A stretch of 64,000 nt of DNA, from contig OY755177.1 of NCBI GenBank assembly GCA_963576735.1, forward strand, positions 11,718,001-11,782,000, in the 5' to 3' direction. A program made the position numbers and the translations under genes. The stretch is from Bedellia somnulentella (Eukaryota; Arthropoda; Insecta; Lepidoptera; Bedelliidae). The notes below the pieces were generated by a model. The model searched no databases. It was not told the origin of the DNA and saw nothing but the letters and a program-made list of their open reading frames with translations. Positions 21,889 through 33,754 of this stretch are shown one piece after another; within the stretch, counting starts at the first letter, position 1, and each line of letters starts with the position of its first letter.

Positions 21889-22207
21889 TATACCACCGCG
21901 ATTGCTCAGTTGGTAGAACATCACCTATCATGCCGGCAGGCTTGGGTTCTAATCCCGTGTCGGGTCTGTACCAATTTGTCTTATCCAAAGTTATATATGT
22001 GGTTAAATTTTCGTGGTTGTTAACGCTGAGGGAAAACATCGTGTGGAAACTTGTACTTAGAAGTGTTTTTGTAAAAAAAACGGTGATAGGCTTGGCACGT
22101 GAGTACACTGTCCAAAATTGGGCACTCTAAACACCAGGTGACATTGTCACGTGATGTTCAGCACTAATAGTACTTCTGCCAAGCCCTTCGGATCCATACG
22201 GCATCCA
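21889..22207 (+). mobile_element. SINE-A copy with intact tRNA-like head
   Basis: Head CGCGATTGCTCAGTTGGTAG, B box GGGTTCTAATCCC, body with GAGGGAAAACATCGTG, tail CTGCCAAGCCCTTCGGATCC then ACGGCATCC. This is the best-preserved head among the diverged copies. Confidence 0.8.
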
Positions 22208-23865
22208 ACTATTGACTTGAGATATTTAAAACCACTTTATTAATATTTATATTCGCGAAAAATGCCCATAAATCTTAAAATGCCAATATGCAAAAAAGGC
22301 GAATAGTCGTTACGTTATCAATACATTAATTTACCTAAGTTATCTTTTTATATCCACGGGCACGAAAACTAGGAACTATTCGAGATAACAATACAAAGCT
22401 GTCAAACTTGAGACACAAAGAGGAAATTGAATTTAATACCACATTGCATGATTATTTCGAGACTAGAGGAAACAGGAGCTCCCAGACAGTACCTCACAGC
22501 AGCGGCTACTGCGATGCAAATTACTGTAGTAATACCTAAATTAAAATACTTCTGGGAGTATCATCAACCATAGCCAACCTTATTGCGTTCACAAAAAGTT
22601 CACAGTCGGTAAATGTGTTTCTTTAAATGAAAATGTTACTGAGATATTATTTGATGAGTTGCGAATGAGTGTGTTGAATAAATTTGCAAGTGGTTTACAT
22701 GATATAGAAAGGTGTTTCTTTAATGAGTACTTCATGGCCAAAGTAAAACCCATTTAAAACGGAGAATAACAAAAACTCGGACGGAAAATAAAAAAATAAT
22801 AAAAAATAGAGAATTATTGTTTTTGTATTGAAATAAATGTTTTCAATCCTTATCCCTAACTTCCTAAAGTGGCTTTGAAACAGTTTATCCGGAAGCTTCG
22901 TCTATTCATTTCAGGGATAATAGCCTTAAGAAAACAAAGTAGAATAGGATCCAAAACACGTATTTATTGTAATTTTTTTGGGTAAAACTTGTGTATATAC
23001 CACACGAGCGCAGATCTAGTTATTTCCACATGCAGATAGTTGTATTCGTATCCAGGCGGAGCTTGTTAGAAGTTGAAATGACTGCGACTGCGGAAACCTA
23101 GCAAGAGCTAATTGGCTTATAACTTTGTTTATCGAACGATATTGTTCGAAACTGGCTTTAGTTAGCATGCTCCAAAATACGCGCCATCCTTTTCATTTAT
23201 AATAAAGGGATGTTGAAAGCAGCGATTCATAAAGGTAGGATACTAAAGTCATTATTGTCTCTATGCCACAACAGTTTATTTCTGATACTACGCAGACACA
23301 CAGTTAAAACTTTCGTGGGGCAATAATGTGTTAACCGCTAAAAGAATTGCAAAGAAAATTTTAATTATATAGCGGACTTCCTGGCTGCCTGTACATGGAA
23401 GTAAACTAAATATATTTTTTTTCAAACCAATACATACCTGCGTGGTATTTGTGGAAAAACTCAAACAATTTTAGAAGCTTCAAAATATATATCAATTCCA
23501 AATCTACCTTCTACAATCTTTCTTCTGACTATAATAAAAGTGAACCGGGGCATAAACAGATTATATAAAAAATAACTCTATTTCATGTGATTTATTGCTG
23601 ACATAGATGCAAAATTCACTATTTTGGTAAAATAATACAAACTATCTGTTGGTTTATCCGCGCATCGCTTACAAGCTACTGGATGGATATTGATAAAATT
23701 CGGCCTGAGGATAACTTATATACCGCATTAACATCTAGAAATTCCTTAATAGCCAGCCACTTAATAGTAATATAGCCAAATTAGCCAACAATGACTTAAA
23801 AAGTCCCAATACTCTATGTCACCTTTTACAACACCCACGGCCGATTACACAGATACACAGATACA
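22208..23865. other. Gene-free stretch
   Basis: AT-rich. An open + strand run near 22565-22755 (about 60 codons) has no identifiable motif. 23730-23850 vaguely resembles SINE-B on the - strand. Confidence 0.35.
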
Positions 23866-24055
23866 TCATCATCAGCCCACACTCGTCCACTGCTGGACAT
23901 AGGCATCTCCCATGGCGCGCCACCTCTTCCTATCCTCGGCCAGCCTCATCCAACCACTCCCGGCCACCTGCTTTAGGTCGTCGGTCCAGCGGGCTGGAGG
24001 GCGCCCCACACTGCGTCTGCCAGTGCGTGGTCTCCACTCAAGAACTCGCTTACAC
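23866..24055 (-). pseudogene. LINE 3' end of a second family, C-terminal coding remnant
   Basis: The - strand reads RRSVGRPPARWTDDLKQVAG, then LAEDRKRWRAMGDAYVQQWT and a stop, followed by a (GATGAT)n tail (CATCATCATCAGCCC on +). The GRPPxRWxDDL...A.dR..W...aY.QQW pattern is the usual C-terminus of a common insect non-LTR family. It is distinct from the RTE-like LINE in tail and sequence. A possible duplication ACACAGATAC flanks it. Confidence 0.75.
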
Positions 24056-25200
24056 ACACATACAATGATGTAAAATGAACACAGATACAATGATGTAAAA
24101 TTATCTGTAGGTACCAATACTATGTTTTGGTAACCTCAACATAAAATTATCAACAGATCAAACTCAAAGGAGCCAACTATCATCATTATTCACCAAAATA
24201 AACGTGAAATATTAATATTCAAGAAGCATTTAAAACGTATGCCGTGTAATGCAAATATGCACGCCTAATTGTATTATTTAACGTCATGCATCAGACTGTT
24301 CCGACGGTAGCATGAAAACTCCTGAGAGATGAGAGCGAACGAAACTAATGGAGCGAGCTCTGCCTATTGATATTCAGTCGGAGAGCGACACTCACTCCAG
24401 GGCTTTGCATCAAATCGGCAATAGGGAGTACACATCGCCAGTTTCACTACATCTCTACGGACCTAATGTTTTTTTAATTACTAAACTGTATAAAAGATGC
24501 TTCGGAGCGCTGCGAATAGAGGCTTTACTAAGTTATAGATTTCTTTTTTTGGAGTAACAATCAGGGTTACTTTACATTGCGTTGCATTGTATCGTTATAT
24601 TCATGTAATATTTACGCTCATAGATTTACTTTTAAAGATATTGTTCCTTTTCACGGCTTATAATTCGAAATAGCTTAAGAATAAATAATTCCTGTGCAAC
24701 ATTCGGAAGTTGAGTAGGGAAAAGATTATAAAAGAAAGGATGGTTTGGTTTTTGATGGGTCTCCAGCCACATCGATCGCCCAATTAACATTTTAAAAGCC
24801 CCAAACTACTAAGCAGCTTCGTAACTCTTACTGCTAAGGCTAACGAAACCATGAAAGTTTAAGTAAATACCGTAAATAATAACGTTATAAAAATTGTAAA
24901 TACAACAATATATTTTTTAAGATCTCATCTTATTTGTTTGTGATAGGCTGTGGAATTACTCCACCGTTTTTACATATTCTTCACCAACGGAAACCCATCT
25001 TTAGAAGTTATATAGGCTCCACCATCACGATCTTTTAGATAAGTGGTAAATAGTGATTGAATATGTGGATTTTATTGTAGAGTGTGTTATAAATATCTTA
25101 AATATAAAAAAAACAATACTCCATGTGGCAACGCTTTAATCAATGGCTTCGCTAAATATCTTTAAGATCAGTTGATGAGATTGAATTATTTTAAATCTTT
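24056..25200. other. Gene-free stretch
   Basis: Contains a worn SINE-B part at about 24695-24830 (- strand; GATGGGTCTCCAGCCACATC). A 69-codon frame at 24348-24557 has no recognisable domain. Confidence 0.4.
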
Positions 25201-25201
25201 T

Positions 25202-25412
25202 TGTTCATGAAAACCTCATGTGGGGATTATTACTAATAAATAAAGGAAAGAAAAATTTCGACACAGGTGGAAATCCAACCCGCGACCTCGGGTATACGCC
25301 CCGACGATGCTCTGCCAATTGAGCTCTGTCAATGGCTGCCAGCGCGAAATTCTTCTATCCTTTATTTCTTTTACACGTTTAAGTAGTGTTTGCGTTTCCT
25401 ACCTCCGAATTT
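25202..25412 (-). mobile_element. Family C element, complete but diverged
   Basis: The + strand runs tail (AAACCTCATGTGGGGATTAT), tRNA-like core (AACCCGCGACCTCGGGTATA; GCTCTGCCAATTGAGCTC), leader (GTAGTGTTTGCGTTTCCTAC). The linear layout without an inverted arm helps define the family. Confidence 0.75.
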
Positions 25413-26824
25413 GATTCCGAGATTGAATTAGTTATTGGTTCATAATCTTTATGTACATTTGAAAGCTATATATTGTTTAATTAAACTATATGAAAAAAAA
25501 TATTACTGTACAGAAACCTATATATAATCCCGTACTCAGTTCCTATAAAGTGCACATCCATTATAAAGTACCACTTTATATGATTTTGAATATTCCTCAC
25601 GTTTTTATTAATCTATTTGAATAATATCGGACAAAAAAGGTAATATAATATTTAATCATGGATTTGTGTATCTGTACTAAGCGGAGTAATTACTTCAATT
25701 TTAACTAAAGGTGTTCCTTCCCTACTATTCTCTATCTATTTGACGTTGTGGTCATTGTACCGGAGACTCCGCAGAAATTTAGATGTCATGTTATAGTTGA
25801 ACAAACCTGGATAGTACTGCGGAATCTTAGAAACTTGGATGACTACGTTATTTGGTAGACTCGACGTAAAAAGAATAATGTAAACGAAGATAAGGGCCTA
25901 ATGATTCTGTTATATAATAATGTCTTACTATCTAATTCTTCTTGGTAAAGTTTTCTTCCTAAAATATGGTATTGTATGTATCCTATGGTCAAAGGGAGGA
26001 AAATATGGTAATATATAACATATTCAGAATGCAGATTTATTAACCCATAAAGCCATTCTAGCCGCGTTGCCCAACGATCAATAGTAAGTCATGGTCCCTT
26101 AGTTGCCTCATAAGACACCCATTTAAAAAGATGCAATAGTGTATTCTGACACAAGTACTCTTTCCCATTTACTCTTGCATATCATTTACTAGAACGAATA
26201 AGAAACTACTGCAGTGCATTCCAATGTACAAAATCCATCAATATCGATCGATACGTTGCAGAAACCCAACAGCAGAATAGAAGACTTGTCGATACATTTC
26301 TCAGCCTATATTGTCGCTGCTAGTTTATAACACCCTCTTATATTTGCGGGTAATAAATGAAACCGGACTCCCGAGGGAACTCTCCAATTTCACGGGTAGA
26401 AGCCGCGGGCGCCTCTATGAGCCACTCGTACATTTCGGTGACTCTACTTTATCGACGTAAAGTGCATTTGCCGCAAACAATATTACGTATCGAAAATGTA
26501 CCGCGGACAAAATACACTCTCGCCTATTGTACGCTATTACGTTGTGTGAGCTTTTGCAGGTACGAGTAGGTTAAGCGTTTTTGAAACAGATGCATACCAA
26601 TACTCTTGTTTTATAGGTCCGTTTGTGGCAAATATCAGTGGTAAAGCAAACATGTAGTTGCCACTACGCGTACTAGCCACTAAGTTTCATTAATATTATT
26701 ACATAAACTCTATTATAAATGAGCTACTAGGGTTACACTGAAAGTTTTTAGTCGTATAAGCCATATGGCTTATATATATAAGGACTATTTTTTTGTAATA
26801 TAGACACGAGTCTCATTTGTTTTA
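25413..26824. other. Gene-free stretch
   Basis: A worn SINE-B piece is possible at about 26040-26160. 26357-26569 has a 70-codon GC-richer frame on + with no identifiable domain. Confidence 0.35.
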
Positions 26825-26836
26825 TTTGGTATTAAA

Positions 26837-29794
26837 CATACATATACATACATATTTTCACGCCGTTAGTTCCCATTGGGGTAGGCAGAGACTATCGATC
26901 GCCACTTTGTACGATCCTGGCAAACCTGTCTGGCTTCGTTTATATCCATCAATCTTTTCATACATGCTCTTTTATTCTTCATACTGCGGACACCTGCCTT
27001 TTTGAGCACATTTTCTATTTGATCCAAATGTGTCCTCCGAGGTCGTCCTCTACTAACATTACCTTCCACATTGGCTCTATATATCTCTTTCACCAATTTA
27101 CTGTCATCCATCCTCTCTACGTGCCCAAACCATCTCAACATTCCTTTTTCTATCTTTCTTACAATATCATCTTTTACACCACACCTTTCACGAATCACAT
27201 CATTCCTCACACGATCACATAACCTTCCATTACACACTTTTCTGAGGGATCTCATTTCTACTGCATTCACACTACTTTCATGCTTCTTCTGCCACACCCA
27301 ACATTCACTGCCATACATAAGCGTAGGAACGAGGACAGCATGATGCACAGCCATTCGGGCCTTTTCAGACACCGACTGACTAGACATTAGACTATCCAGT
27401 GCTCCATTTACCGCATTACCCTTTTTCACTCTTCTCTCGATATCTTCATCACACTTTCCATCCCTAGTAAACAAACTTCCCAAATATACAAACTTTTTCA
27501 CTTGTTCCACTTTCTTACCATTAATCTCAATCACGCATTCGGTCATATTCACCTCTCTCTCAAAAACCATAGTTTTTGTTTTATCCACATTCACCCTCAT
27601 TCCCTTTTTTTCAAAAGACGCACATGCAATATTCATCATCTCTTGCAGCTCTTCCACCGATGATGCAAGAAGCACTTGATCGTCGGCATATAAGAGGCAT
27701 TTGATGACGAATCCACCCATTCTCAATCCATAATCACTTTCACGCAACTCTGTTAAACAGTCATCCATGAACAAATTGAAGAGCCACGGGGAAGCTACAC
27801 AACCCTGTCGGACACCCCGAGAGATCCCGAACCAGTCAGTATTTTCCCCGTTTACTCTCACACATGCACTGGAATTCTCATAGAGTGATACCAGTGCACG
27901 TATAAGTCGACTCCCCAAACCGAACTTGGATAACACCTCCCATAAACACTTTCTTACCACCCTATCATACGCCTTCTCTAAATCAATGAAGGAGCAATAC
28001 ACCTTTCGGTTCTTAGCTAAGAACTTTTCAGTGATGCTCCTTAAAGAGAAGATTTGGTCCATACATCCCATTCCCTTTCTAAATCCTGCTTGCACATCCC
28101 AAATTTTATCATCCGTTTCATTCATCACTCTTTCAATCAAAACCTTTGCATACAATTTACCGACAATGCTGAGTAGGCTAATTCCACGGTAGTTTCTAGC
28201 CTCCTGGTGTGACCACATTCCTTTATATAAAGGCACAATTACCGCTTTGCACCAGTCTTGTGGCACTTTGCCACTCGACCAGCATTTTTGGAAAAGGAAG
28301 TACAACCAGGAAGCCACCACCCCTTTACCAGCCCTCAGCATTTCAGTGTTTATTCTGTCATACCCTGCCGCTTTCCCTAGTTTCATACTTTTCATTGCTT
28401 TCATTATTTCTTCCATACTGATCTCACTGTCACTAAAGTCACCCATAACGTCGTTCCAATCAACATTACTGCCGATTGGCGAAGAAATTGATGTATCCTC
28501 TTTTTCAAAGAGTCCCTCAAAATAGTTCTTCCATACTCGCCTTATGCTACTTTCATCCGTCGCCAATTCACCCTGTTCATCTCTCACAACATTCACTCTC
28601 GTGTTTTGGGAAACTCCCTTTTCTTTCCGGATATATTTCCAGAACAACTTTTGGTTATTCCGGAAATTATCGGAGAGTTTCCTCTCACACCATTCTATCA
28701 GATCACGCTTTTTCTTTTCTATTTTCTTCTTAACCTTATTCTTAACTCTCTTATATTCATCTTCACTATTCTTCACTACAACATCTGTTACTCTCGCATC
28801 CATTCGTTTACTAGCTTTAATCGCTAGTAAATCTAACCAAGCTTTCTTCTTATCTCCAACTGCCTCTTTCACATCTTTATCCCACCAACTTGTTGGTGGT
28901 CTATTTGTTCTTTTACTCAATCCACATACTTCCGTCGCACATTCAACCATTGACGATTTGAGCACATCCCATACTTCTTCTATTTCCAATTCATCCTTCA
29001 TCTCCACGCAACTTAGCCTGTCGTCCAATTTCTTCATATATTCATCTCTAATATTTTCATCATCTTCCAATTTCTCCACTTTTATTCTCGCAAATTCAGT
29101 TGTCGACACTTTGGCCCTGTGACGCCAACGCGTGCACAGTCCCCTCAATCGTGATATCACGAGAAAGTGGTCTGTGCCAACGTTAATGCCCCTATGGACT
29201 CTGGTGTCAACAACCTTTGCTCTTAGCCTTTCATCCACTATCACAAAATCTATCATACTTCTCTCGCTTCCTCTCTGTCTAGTATACATATGGATATCTT
29301 TGTGTTCAAACAACGTGTTCGTAACACAAAGATTCCTCTCCAAACATACATCAATCACTTTCTCACCATTCTCGTTTACACTTTTATCACCAAACTTTCC
29401 TAAAACTCTTCCACAACCGTTGCGTGACACACCAACCCAACCATTTAAATCTCCTAACATAACAATTTTCTCATTTTCATCACACCCATTCGCAACATCG
29501 TCTAACAAATTCCAAAACTCCTCCCTCTCGGATAGTGATCTGGACATGTCCGGAGCATACACGCAAATTATGCGCATCCGGACAAGCCCTACCTTCACCT
29601 TTATCCATAGGAGCCTTGGACTCACACACGCATAATCTTTCATGCACTTAGCCATCCTTTCAGATATCAGAAGTCCCACGCCTTGGCAAGCTCTGTCACT
29701 CTCGGCAACTCCCGACCAGATAGCTGTAAATGGGCCAAGTTGTGAAACCTCTTTTTCCTTGCGCTTCGTTTCATTTACACACAGAAAATCTAGT
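26837..29794 (-). mobile_element. RTE-like non-LTR retrotransposon (LINE), 5' truncated
   Basis: The element is bounded by the 12-bp duplication TTTGGTATTAAA at 26825-26836 and 29795-29806. On the - strand it is open from the truncation to the stop at 26866, so no inactivating stop or frameshift is seen in the retained part. The 3' UTR is only about 30 bp (CGGCGTGAAAATATG, then ATGT repeats). RTE-clade elements typically have such very short 3' UTRs. Loss of the first part of the endonuclease makes this copy incapable of autonomous movement, but the open frame and clean duplication indicate a recent insertion from an active source. Confidence 0.93.
26866..29679 (-). CDS. LINE endonuclease/reverse transcriptase, N-terminally truncated
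   Basis: The 937 residues from the first methionine contain the rear part of an APE-type endonuclease (GDLNGW at 76-81, SMIDFVIV at 141-148, GTDH at 168-171) and a reverse transcriptase. RT motifs are GKAAGYDRINTEML (435-448), AGFRKGMGCMDQIF (531-544), FIDLEKAYDRV (564-574), GVRQGCVASPWLFN (622-635) and the catalytic YADD (664-667). The C-terminus carries [14 protein letters not shown] and MLRWFGHVERMDDSK, and ends [11 protein letters not shown]. The frame continues upstream of this methionine for another 38 codons (KLDFLCVNETKRKEKE...) to the truncation point at about 29794, so the real ORF began further 5'. The protein nicks target DNA and primes reverse transcription there. The - strand of those last codons is the tail shared with SINE-A and SINE-B. 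Confidence 0.93.
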   Translation of the reverse strand: MGLLISERMAKCMKDYACVSPRLLWIKVKVGLVRMRIICVYAPDMSRSLSEREEFWNLLDDVANGCDENEKIVMLGDLNGWVGVSRNGCGRVLGKFGDKSVNENGEKVIDVCLERNLCVTNTLFEHKDIHMYTRQRGSERSMIDFVIVDERLRAKVVDTRVHRGINVGTDHFLVISRLRGLCTRWRHRAKVSTTEFARIKVEKLEDDENIRDEYMKKLDDRLSCVEMKDELEIEEVWDVLKSSMVECATEVCGLSKRTNRPPTSWWDKDVKEAVGDKKKAWLDLLAIKASKRMDARVTDVVVKNSEDEYKRVKNKVKKKIEKKKRDLIEWCERKLSDNFRNNQKLFWKYIRKEKGVSQNTRVNVVRDEQGELATDESSIRRVWKNYFEGLFEKEDTSISSPIGSNVDWNDVMGDFSDSEISMEEIMKAMKSMKLGKAAGYDRINTEMLRAGKGVVASWLYFLFQKCWSSGKVPQDWCKAVIVPLYKGMWSHQEARNYRGISLLSIVGKLYAKVLIERVMNETDDKIWDVQAGFRKGMGCMDQIFSLRSITEKFLAKNRKVYCSFIDLEKAYDRVVRKCLWEVLSKFGLGSRLIRALVSLYENSSACVRVNGENTDWFGISRGVRQGCVASPWLFNLFMDDCLTELRESDYGLRMGGFVIKCLLYADDQVLLASSVEELQEMMNIACASFEKKGMRVNVDKTKTMVFEREVNMTECVIEINGKKVEQVKKFVYLGSLFTRDGKCDEDIERRVKKGNAVNGALDSLMSSQSVSEKARMAVHHAVLVPTLMYGSECWVWQKKHESSVNAVEMRSLRKVCNGRLCDRVRNDVIRERCGVKDDIVRKIEKGMLRWFGHVERMDDSKLVKEIYRANVEGNVSRGRPRRTHLDQIENVLKKAGVRSMKNKRACMKRLMDINEARQVCQDRTKWRSIVSAYPNGN

Positions 29795-29984
29795 TTTGGT
29801 ATTAAAATTATGGAAATTGTTGAAAATTAGTCTCTCATATCAAAATGCAATTGATCAATGATTTTTATGACTTTCGATGTTGTGACAGATAACGAAAAAA
29901 GGTTTACTGTTGCAAAACTAAAACCAAACGACAATCTCTCTTTGCAGTAGGTCTTTCCTTTCCAACCAAAGTTAAGAAATCTAG

Positions 29985-30265
29985 AAGGCAATGGTACCAT
30001 CTTTTTTGGATGTAGTGCTACAGAATGAAAAGATAGTTACAGCATATTGGTATTGCCACAAGTCCTGGAAAAAATCCGCCAAACGGATTCACAAAGTAGA
30101 TTCATCCTGATATCATCACGATAACGCTTCAGCTCATCACATCGCTGCACGAACTGTCGACTATTTGGCTTCTTCAGCTTAAGTTACTTTGATGGGTCAT
30201 TTGCAATACATTCCTATAGTACCTCTATTGACATCCACGATTTTGATGCTTTCTACCACGTGACT
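29985..30265 (+). pseudogene. Mariner transposase relic
   Basis: One frame reads MVPSFLDVVLQNEKIVTAYW, then WKKSAKRIHKVDSS, stop, YHHDNASAH, then IAARTVDYLASS and a further stop. HxDNAxxH followed by a hydrophobic helix is the block around the second catalytic aspartate of mariner transposases. Stops and an extra histidine show decay. No TIRs were identified. Confidence 0.8.
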
Positions 30266-31355
30266 TTTTTTATTATTATTCAATTATTTATATTGTAGAA
30301 TTCCATTCTTCACCCCTGAAGCCGTGGTATCCGCCGATTATAGACGGCTGTAGAAGAGACCCCCCAAGAGAATGAGCATAGTGCTTTACGAAGTGGTTTT
30401 ATCGAATCAACAATGTATAGTCAGAAACGGTGAATTTTGAGAAATCGTAAAAGGTATAATGTCACTAATTGATTGTTTTTCATATTTTCTGAATACTTTC
30501 AGTTTGACCCGCATACAAGTACAATACGTCTAAAACTCAAAAAGTGTGACCATGCACTAAATTTGTCAGCTAATATGTATATAACTGTAGTTAGGGTTTT
30601 ACCCTTACAAAAAGAACAATAATGTGGGAATGCTTGTAAAATAAAACTATGAATTTTTTGTATACATGTTTTTACTTAAACAAAGTGTTTGTATGAGTCG
30701 GATGAAGGCCATTATTACCAACCAGTTTTACCCAAGTACACAATGCATTTACAATCTTAAATGTCTGGTTTAAACTTAACATAACATTTATTAATGAGTG
30801 TAGGTAAGTCTGCTCCTTCTCGTTCCGTAGCGGATCAGGAATAGTATTAATTTACAAAAGCTTCGAAACATAGACGTAGATTAAATAAGATGCACTATCT
30901 TCTATTAATAATGTAAATTATCCCAAACAACTTTTTAATTTTAAACCAACAAACCCGATAAATGATTTTAGGATGCTTTGAAATACAACCGGGGTTTACC
31001 ACAAAATTATTCAACATCACTTACGTGATATATTTGTGAACTCAGGTTGTTATTTAAATAATGTATTCAAACCACGAGTGTTTAAAAAGTGTTTTTAGGT
31101 TTGGCTTGAGATTGTAGGCCATATTTGTTTAAGTTAAGAAAGGGTAACAATATTTTTTGTTTATATTGCATAAATTCGAAGATGCGATAAAAGATAACTT
31201 GGCATAATTTAAGTTTAATTCTATGCTATAGCTTCTGCATTAAATGTTCATAGACCACTTCAAATAGTTGTGAGCGGAATAGAAGTTGTCTGATAAATAA
31301 TCTTTAGTAATGGTTTTATGTCGGTATCACTCACAATCACTTGAAACATCCAGCC
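30266..31355. other. Gene-free stretch
   Basis: AT-rich with no recognisable repeat or coding signal. Confidence 0.4.
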
Positions 31356-31358
31356 CCC

Positions 31359-31484
31359 GTAGCATGAGGCGTGTGAGAGCGAGTATGTCATGTGAGAAGT
31401 GAGATACTGACAGATTTTGTATGAGCAATCTGTCAGTTTCTCACTTCTCATGTGTTAAACGCGCTCTAACAAGCCTCATGCTAC
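31359..31484. repeat. Snap-back hairpin, 58-bp arms with 10-base loop
   Basis: GTAGCATGAGGC at 31359 pairs with GCCTCATGCTAC at 31473-31484. Inner arms GAGAAGTGAGA and ACTGACAGATT pair with their inverses around the loop TTGTATGAGC (31417-31426). An unpaired bulge interrupts the middle. It could be a small foldback MITE or a transcribed hairpin; no direct flanking repeat is evident. Confidence 0.8.
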
Positions 31485-31540
31485 CAGTGCAGATCCCTGG
31501 TAGGGTCGCCATGCAATGGTTGAAGCAAAGACACTTATTT

Positions 31541-31562
31541 AGAATAGAATAGAATAGAATAA
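31541..31562 (-). repeat. (AGAAT)n tail, probable LINE 3' end
   Basis: Four to five AGAAT units followed on + by AACTCTTTATTGCACATCAA. On the - strand this is an AATAAAG-like signal followed by TTCTA repeats, as at the end of some insect LINEs. How far the 3' UTR extends beyond 31562 cannot be told. Confidence 0.55.
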
Positions 31563-32700
31563 CTCTTTATTGCACATCAAACACAAATTTGCAAAAGTAA
31601 TAATATGATCAAACAGTTTACAGTGAGGTACAATTGCAGGTATTTACTGCTTGAATAAAGGTTTATTACTGAATATATAGACTAACAACTAACTTACATA
31701 TTATAAGGGCAAGAGGGGGTATAGTGCGTTCACATTAAAGTACTACCACGTCAAGGTCTTACGATACATAAGAAAATAGATGGGGAAGTTGCGCTTTAAG
31801 AAGAAAACATAGGGAAAATTATGTACCATATTAATATATTTCTTACATTCTTATTATTATTTATCGTATATGTATGTAAATACAATTTCATATCGTTTAA
31901 AACATCATCAATAAAACCATAAAAGAAATAAATATATCAAGTATAAGTACGCCCTACCGAGTGTTCATAGACTCGCATTTTGATAGTTTCATATTGAAAA
32001 AACGCCATCAGTCACGCACAGGTAATCTGTTTGAAGATTACCAGGAAAAGCTATTCGGATGTGGATATTTCTTCGTTCAGCTCGACGTCAAACGCGTATT
32101 TTCATTGCGTTCGAGGATTGGGGTTACAGGACATGAGAGAAGCGATAAGTGACAGCGGAAAGAGCTATATAATTATAAGCTTCAGATTTGAGTAAAGACG
32201 TACTGCGACGTACAAGCACGATACTAATGAATCTATATTTATCCGATATTTTATATTCCGAAAAGATTTTTGCCGTATAATTTTGGCTTAGAATAACACT
32301 AACTATCTAAAGACAGAGGTGGCCAGAGTATACAATTTTTTTTTTTCACTATATTAAACTATATTTTCTACATATTGACAAAATAATCCTACATGTTTTC
32401 CCTGTTTCATAGACCTTCTGCCACCGCGAGTATAGAAAAATCTAAAATAAAAAAAATACTTAATTTTTCATAGATTATATAGAGCCAAATCCTGTGTCCA
32501 AAACCACACTGCAACCTAGGCCCATTAGCATATGTAAATATTGTCGGCTACCCATAAGTTCTGGATACGTTACCGGTATTGGCAGTGACTATTGATCCTC
32601 ACTTTCTAGTATTAACTCTCCTTTTATTGACACTTTAGGCCCCGACTCGTTTCAACTTTTTTCTATCCGGTCTACGTAAAATAATACCCGAGATTTAAAC
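31563..32700. other. Gene-free stretch
   Basis: Possibly begins with LINE 3' UTR. A 63-codon + frame at 31961-32152 has no recognisable domain. A faint SINE-B start lies near 32282. Confidence 0.35.
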
Positions 32701-32702
32701 CA

Positions 32703-32818
32703 GATATAACCATCTTTTCCCAATCAACTTCCAAAAGTGGCTGAGGAATTTTTCATTCAAAGCTCTGGCTACCCCGTTAAGGGATTTATAGCCGTGAGGA
32801 TATGTATGTATTTATGTA
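32703..32818 (+). mobile_element. SINE-B, 3' part
   Basis: Reads CCAATCAACTTCCAAAAGTG, GGCTGAGGAATTTTTCATTC, GCTCTGGCTACCCCGTTAAG, GGATTTATAGCCGTGAGG, then an ATGT tail. Confidence 0.8.
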
Positions 32819-33754
32819 GATTTAAACCTCAAAAAGGACTAACTTTTACTTTGTAATCTGTAGAAATTCAGTGTGAATATCATGGTCGGTTCGAAACAAC
32901 TTTACTAACCAATTATTTATTCAGAATTATGCTATTCTAAACTGTCATATAATATCACCATATATAAGTTTTAATGCTGTAAATCTTCCTAATAAGATAA
33001 ACTGAAATAATTTTCTTTATTTTATTTTACTAAAAACTGCAAAACAAATTATTTGCCAAAGATGAAGAAGGCAGAAACTAACAAAACCAATTTCAATTGT
33101 GAGTTACGACTTCCGATCAATCAGCCAGTCATCGTAGTCTAAGCGAATCGCCCCGCTCACCCGAATGTAGCCGATCCCTTTGACATTTCGCGGGGCCTGT
33201 CGCTGTTTTTGTAAACTTGTAATCCGTCTTCATTTTTCGCTCTACTTCTTCAGTTCGAGAGCCTCTTTCCTTGTTCTTTGGTTTTTAGAGGTTTTGTAGG
33301 GACACTTGACGCGTACGTAATTGGATTGTTTCCAATTGTATTTTTAAGTGATGCTTGTTTCATTATTTTAATCTTCAGTTTTCTTTATTGTGTTTGTTCT
33401 TTAAAGTATAAGTATAAATAAAAAATCTGAGTCGACAACGCCTAATACATGGTAAGCTAAATATTACAACAAAGAAAAAAAAATCATAGGCGGTCAATTT
33501 GTTAAGAAGATTTTTGCAATTGGTGCCATAATGGATCAAACCTATGCTGGACACCAATGAATTACAGTAATAATTGGAATTGATAAGAAATTGTTTTTAC
33601 TTAATTTGTGTGTCTTAGTAGTGGAAATATTTTTTTTATCTATCTATCTACTTTCTAAGTCAACCAAAAAGCATAGTTCCTAATTAATGCAATAAAATTA
33701 AATATAGTAAAATTAAATATAATAAAATTATAGGTAAAATTATAGTAATAAATA
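32819..33754. other. Gene-free stretch
   Basis: Contains a GC-richer segment near 33115-33215 with no identified function; otherwise AT-rich. Confidence 0.35.

Noticed and set aside
22565..22755. About 60 open codons on +
   Set aside because: No recognisable motif, no start or splice context, and surrounding AT-rich non-coding DNA.
27019..29830. Series of + strand open frames opposite the LINE
   Set aside because: Antisense shadows of the LINE coding frame; none has a domain of its own.
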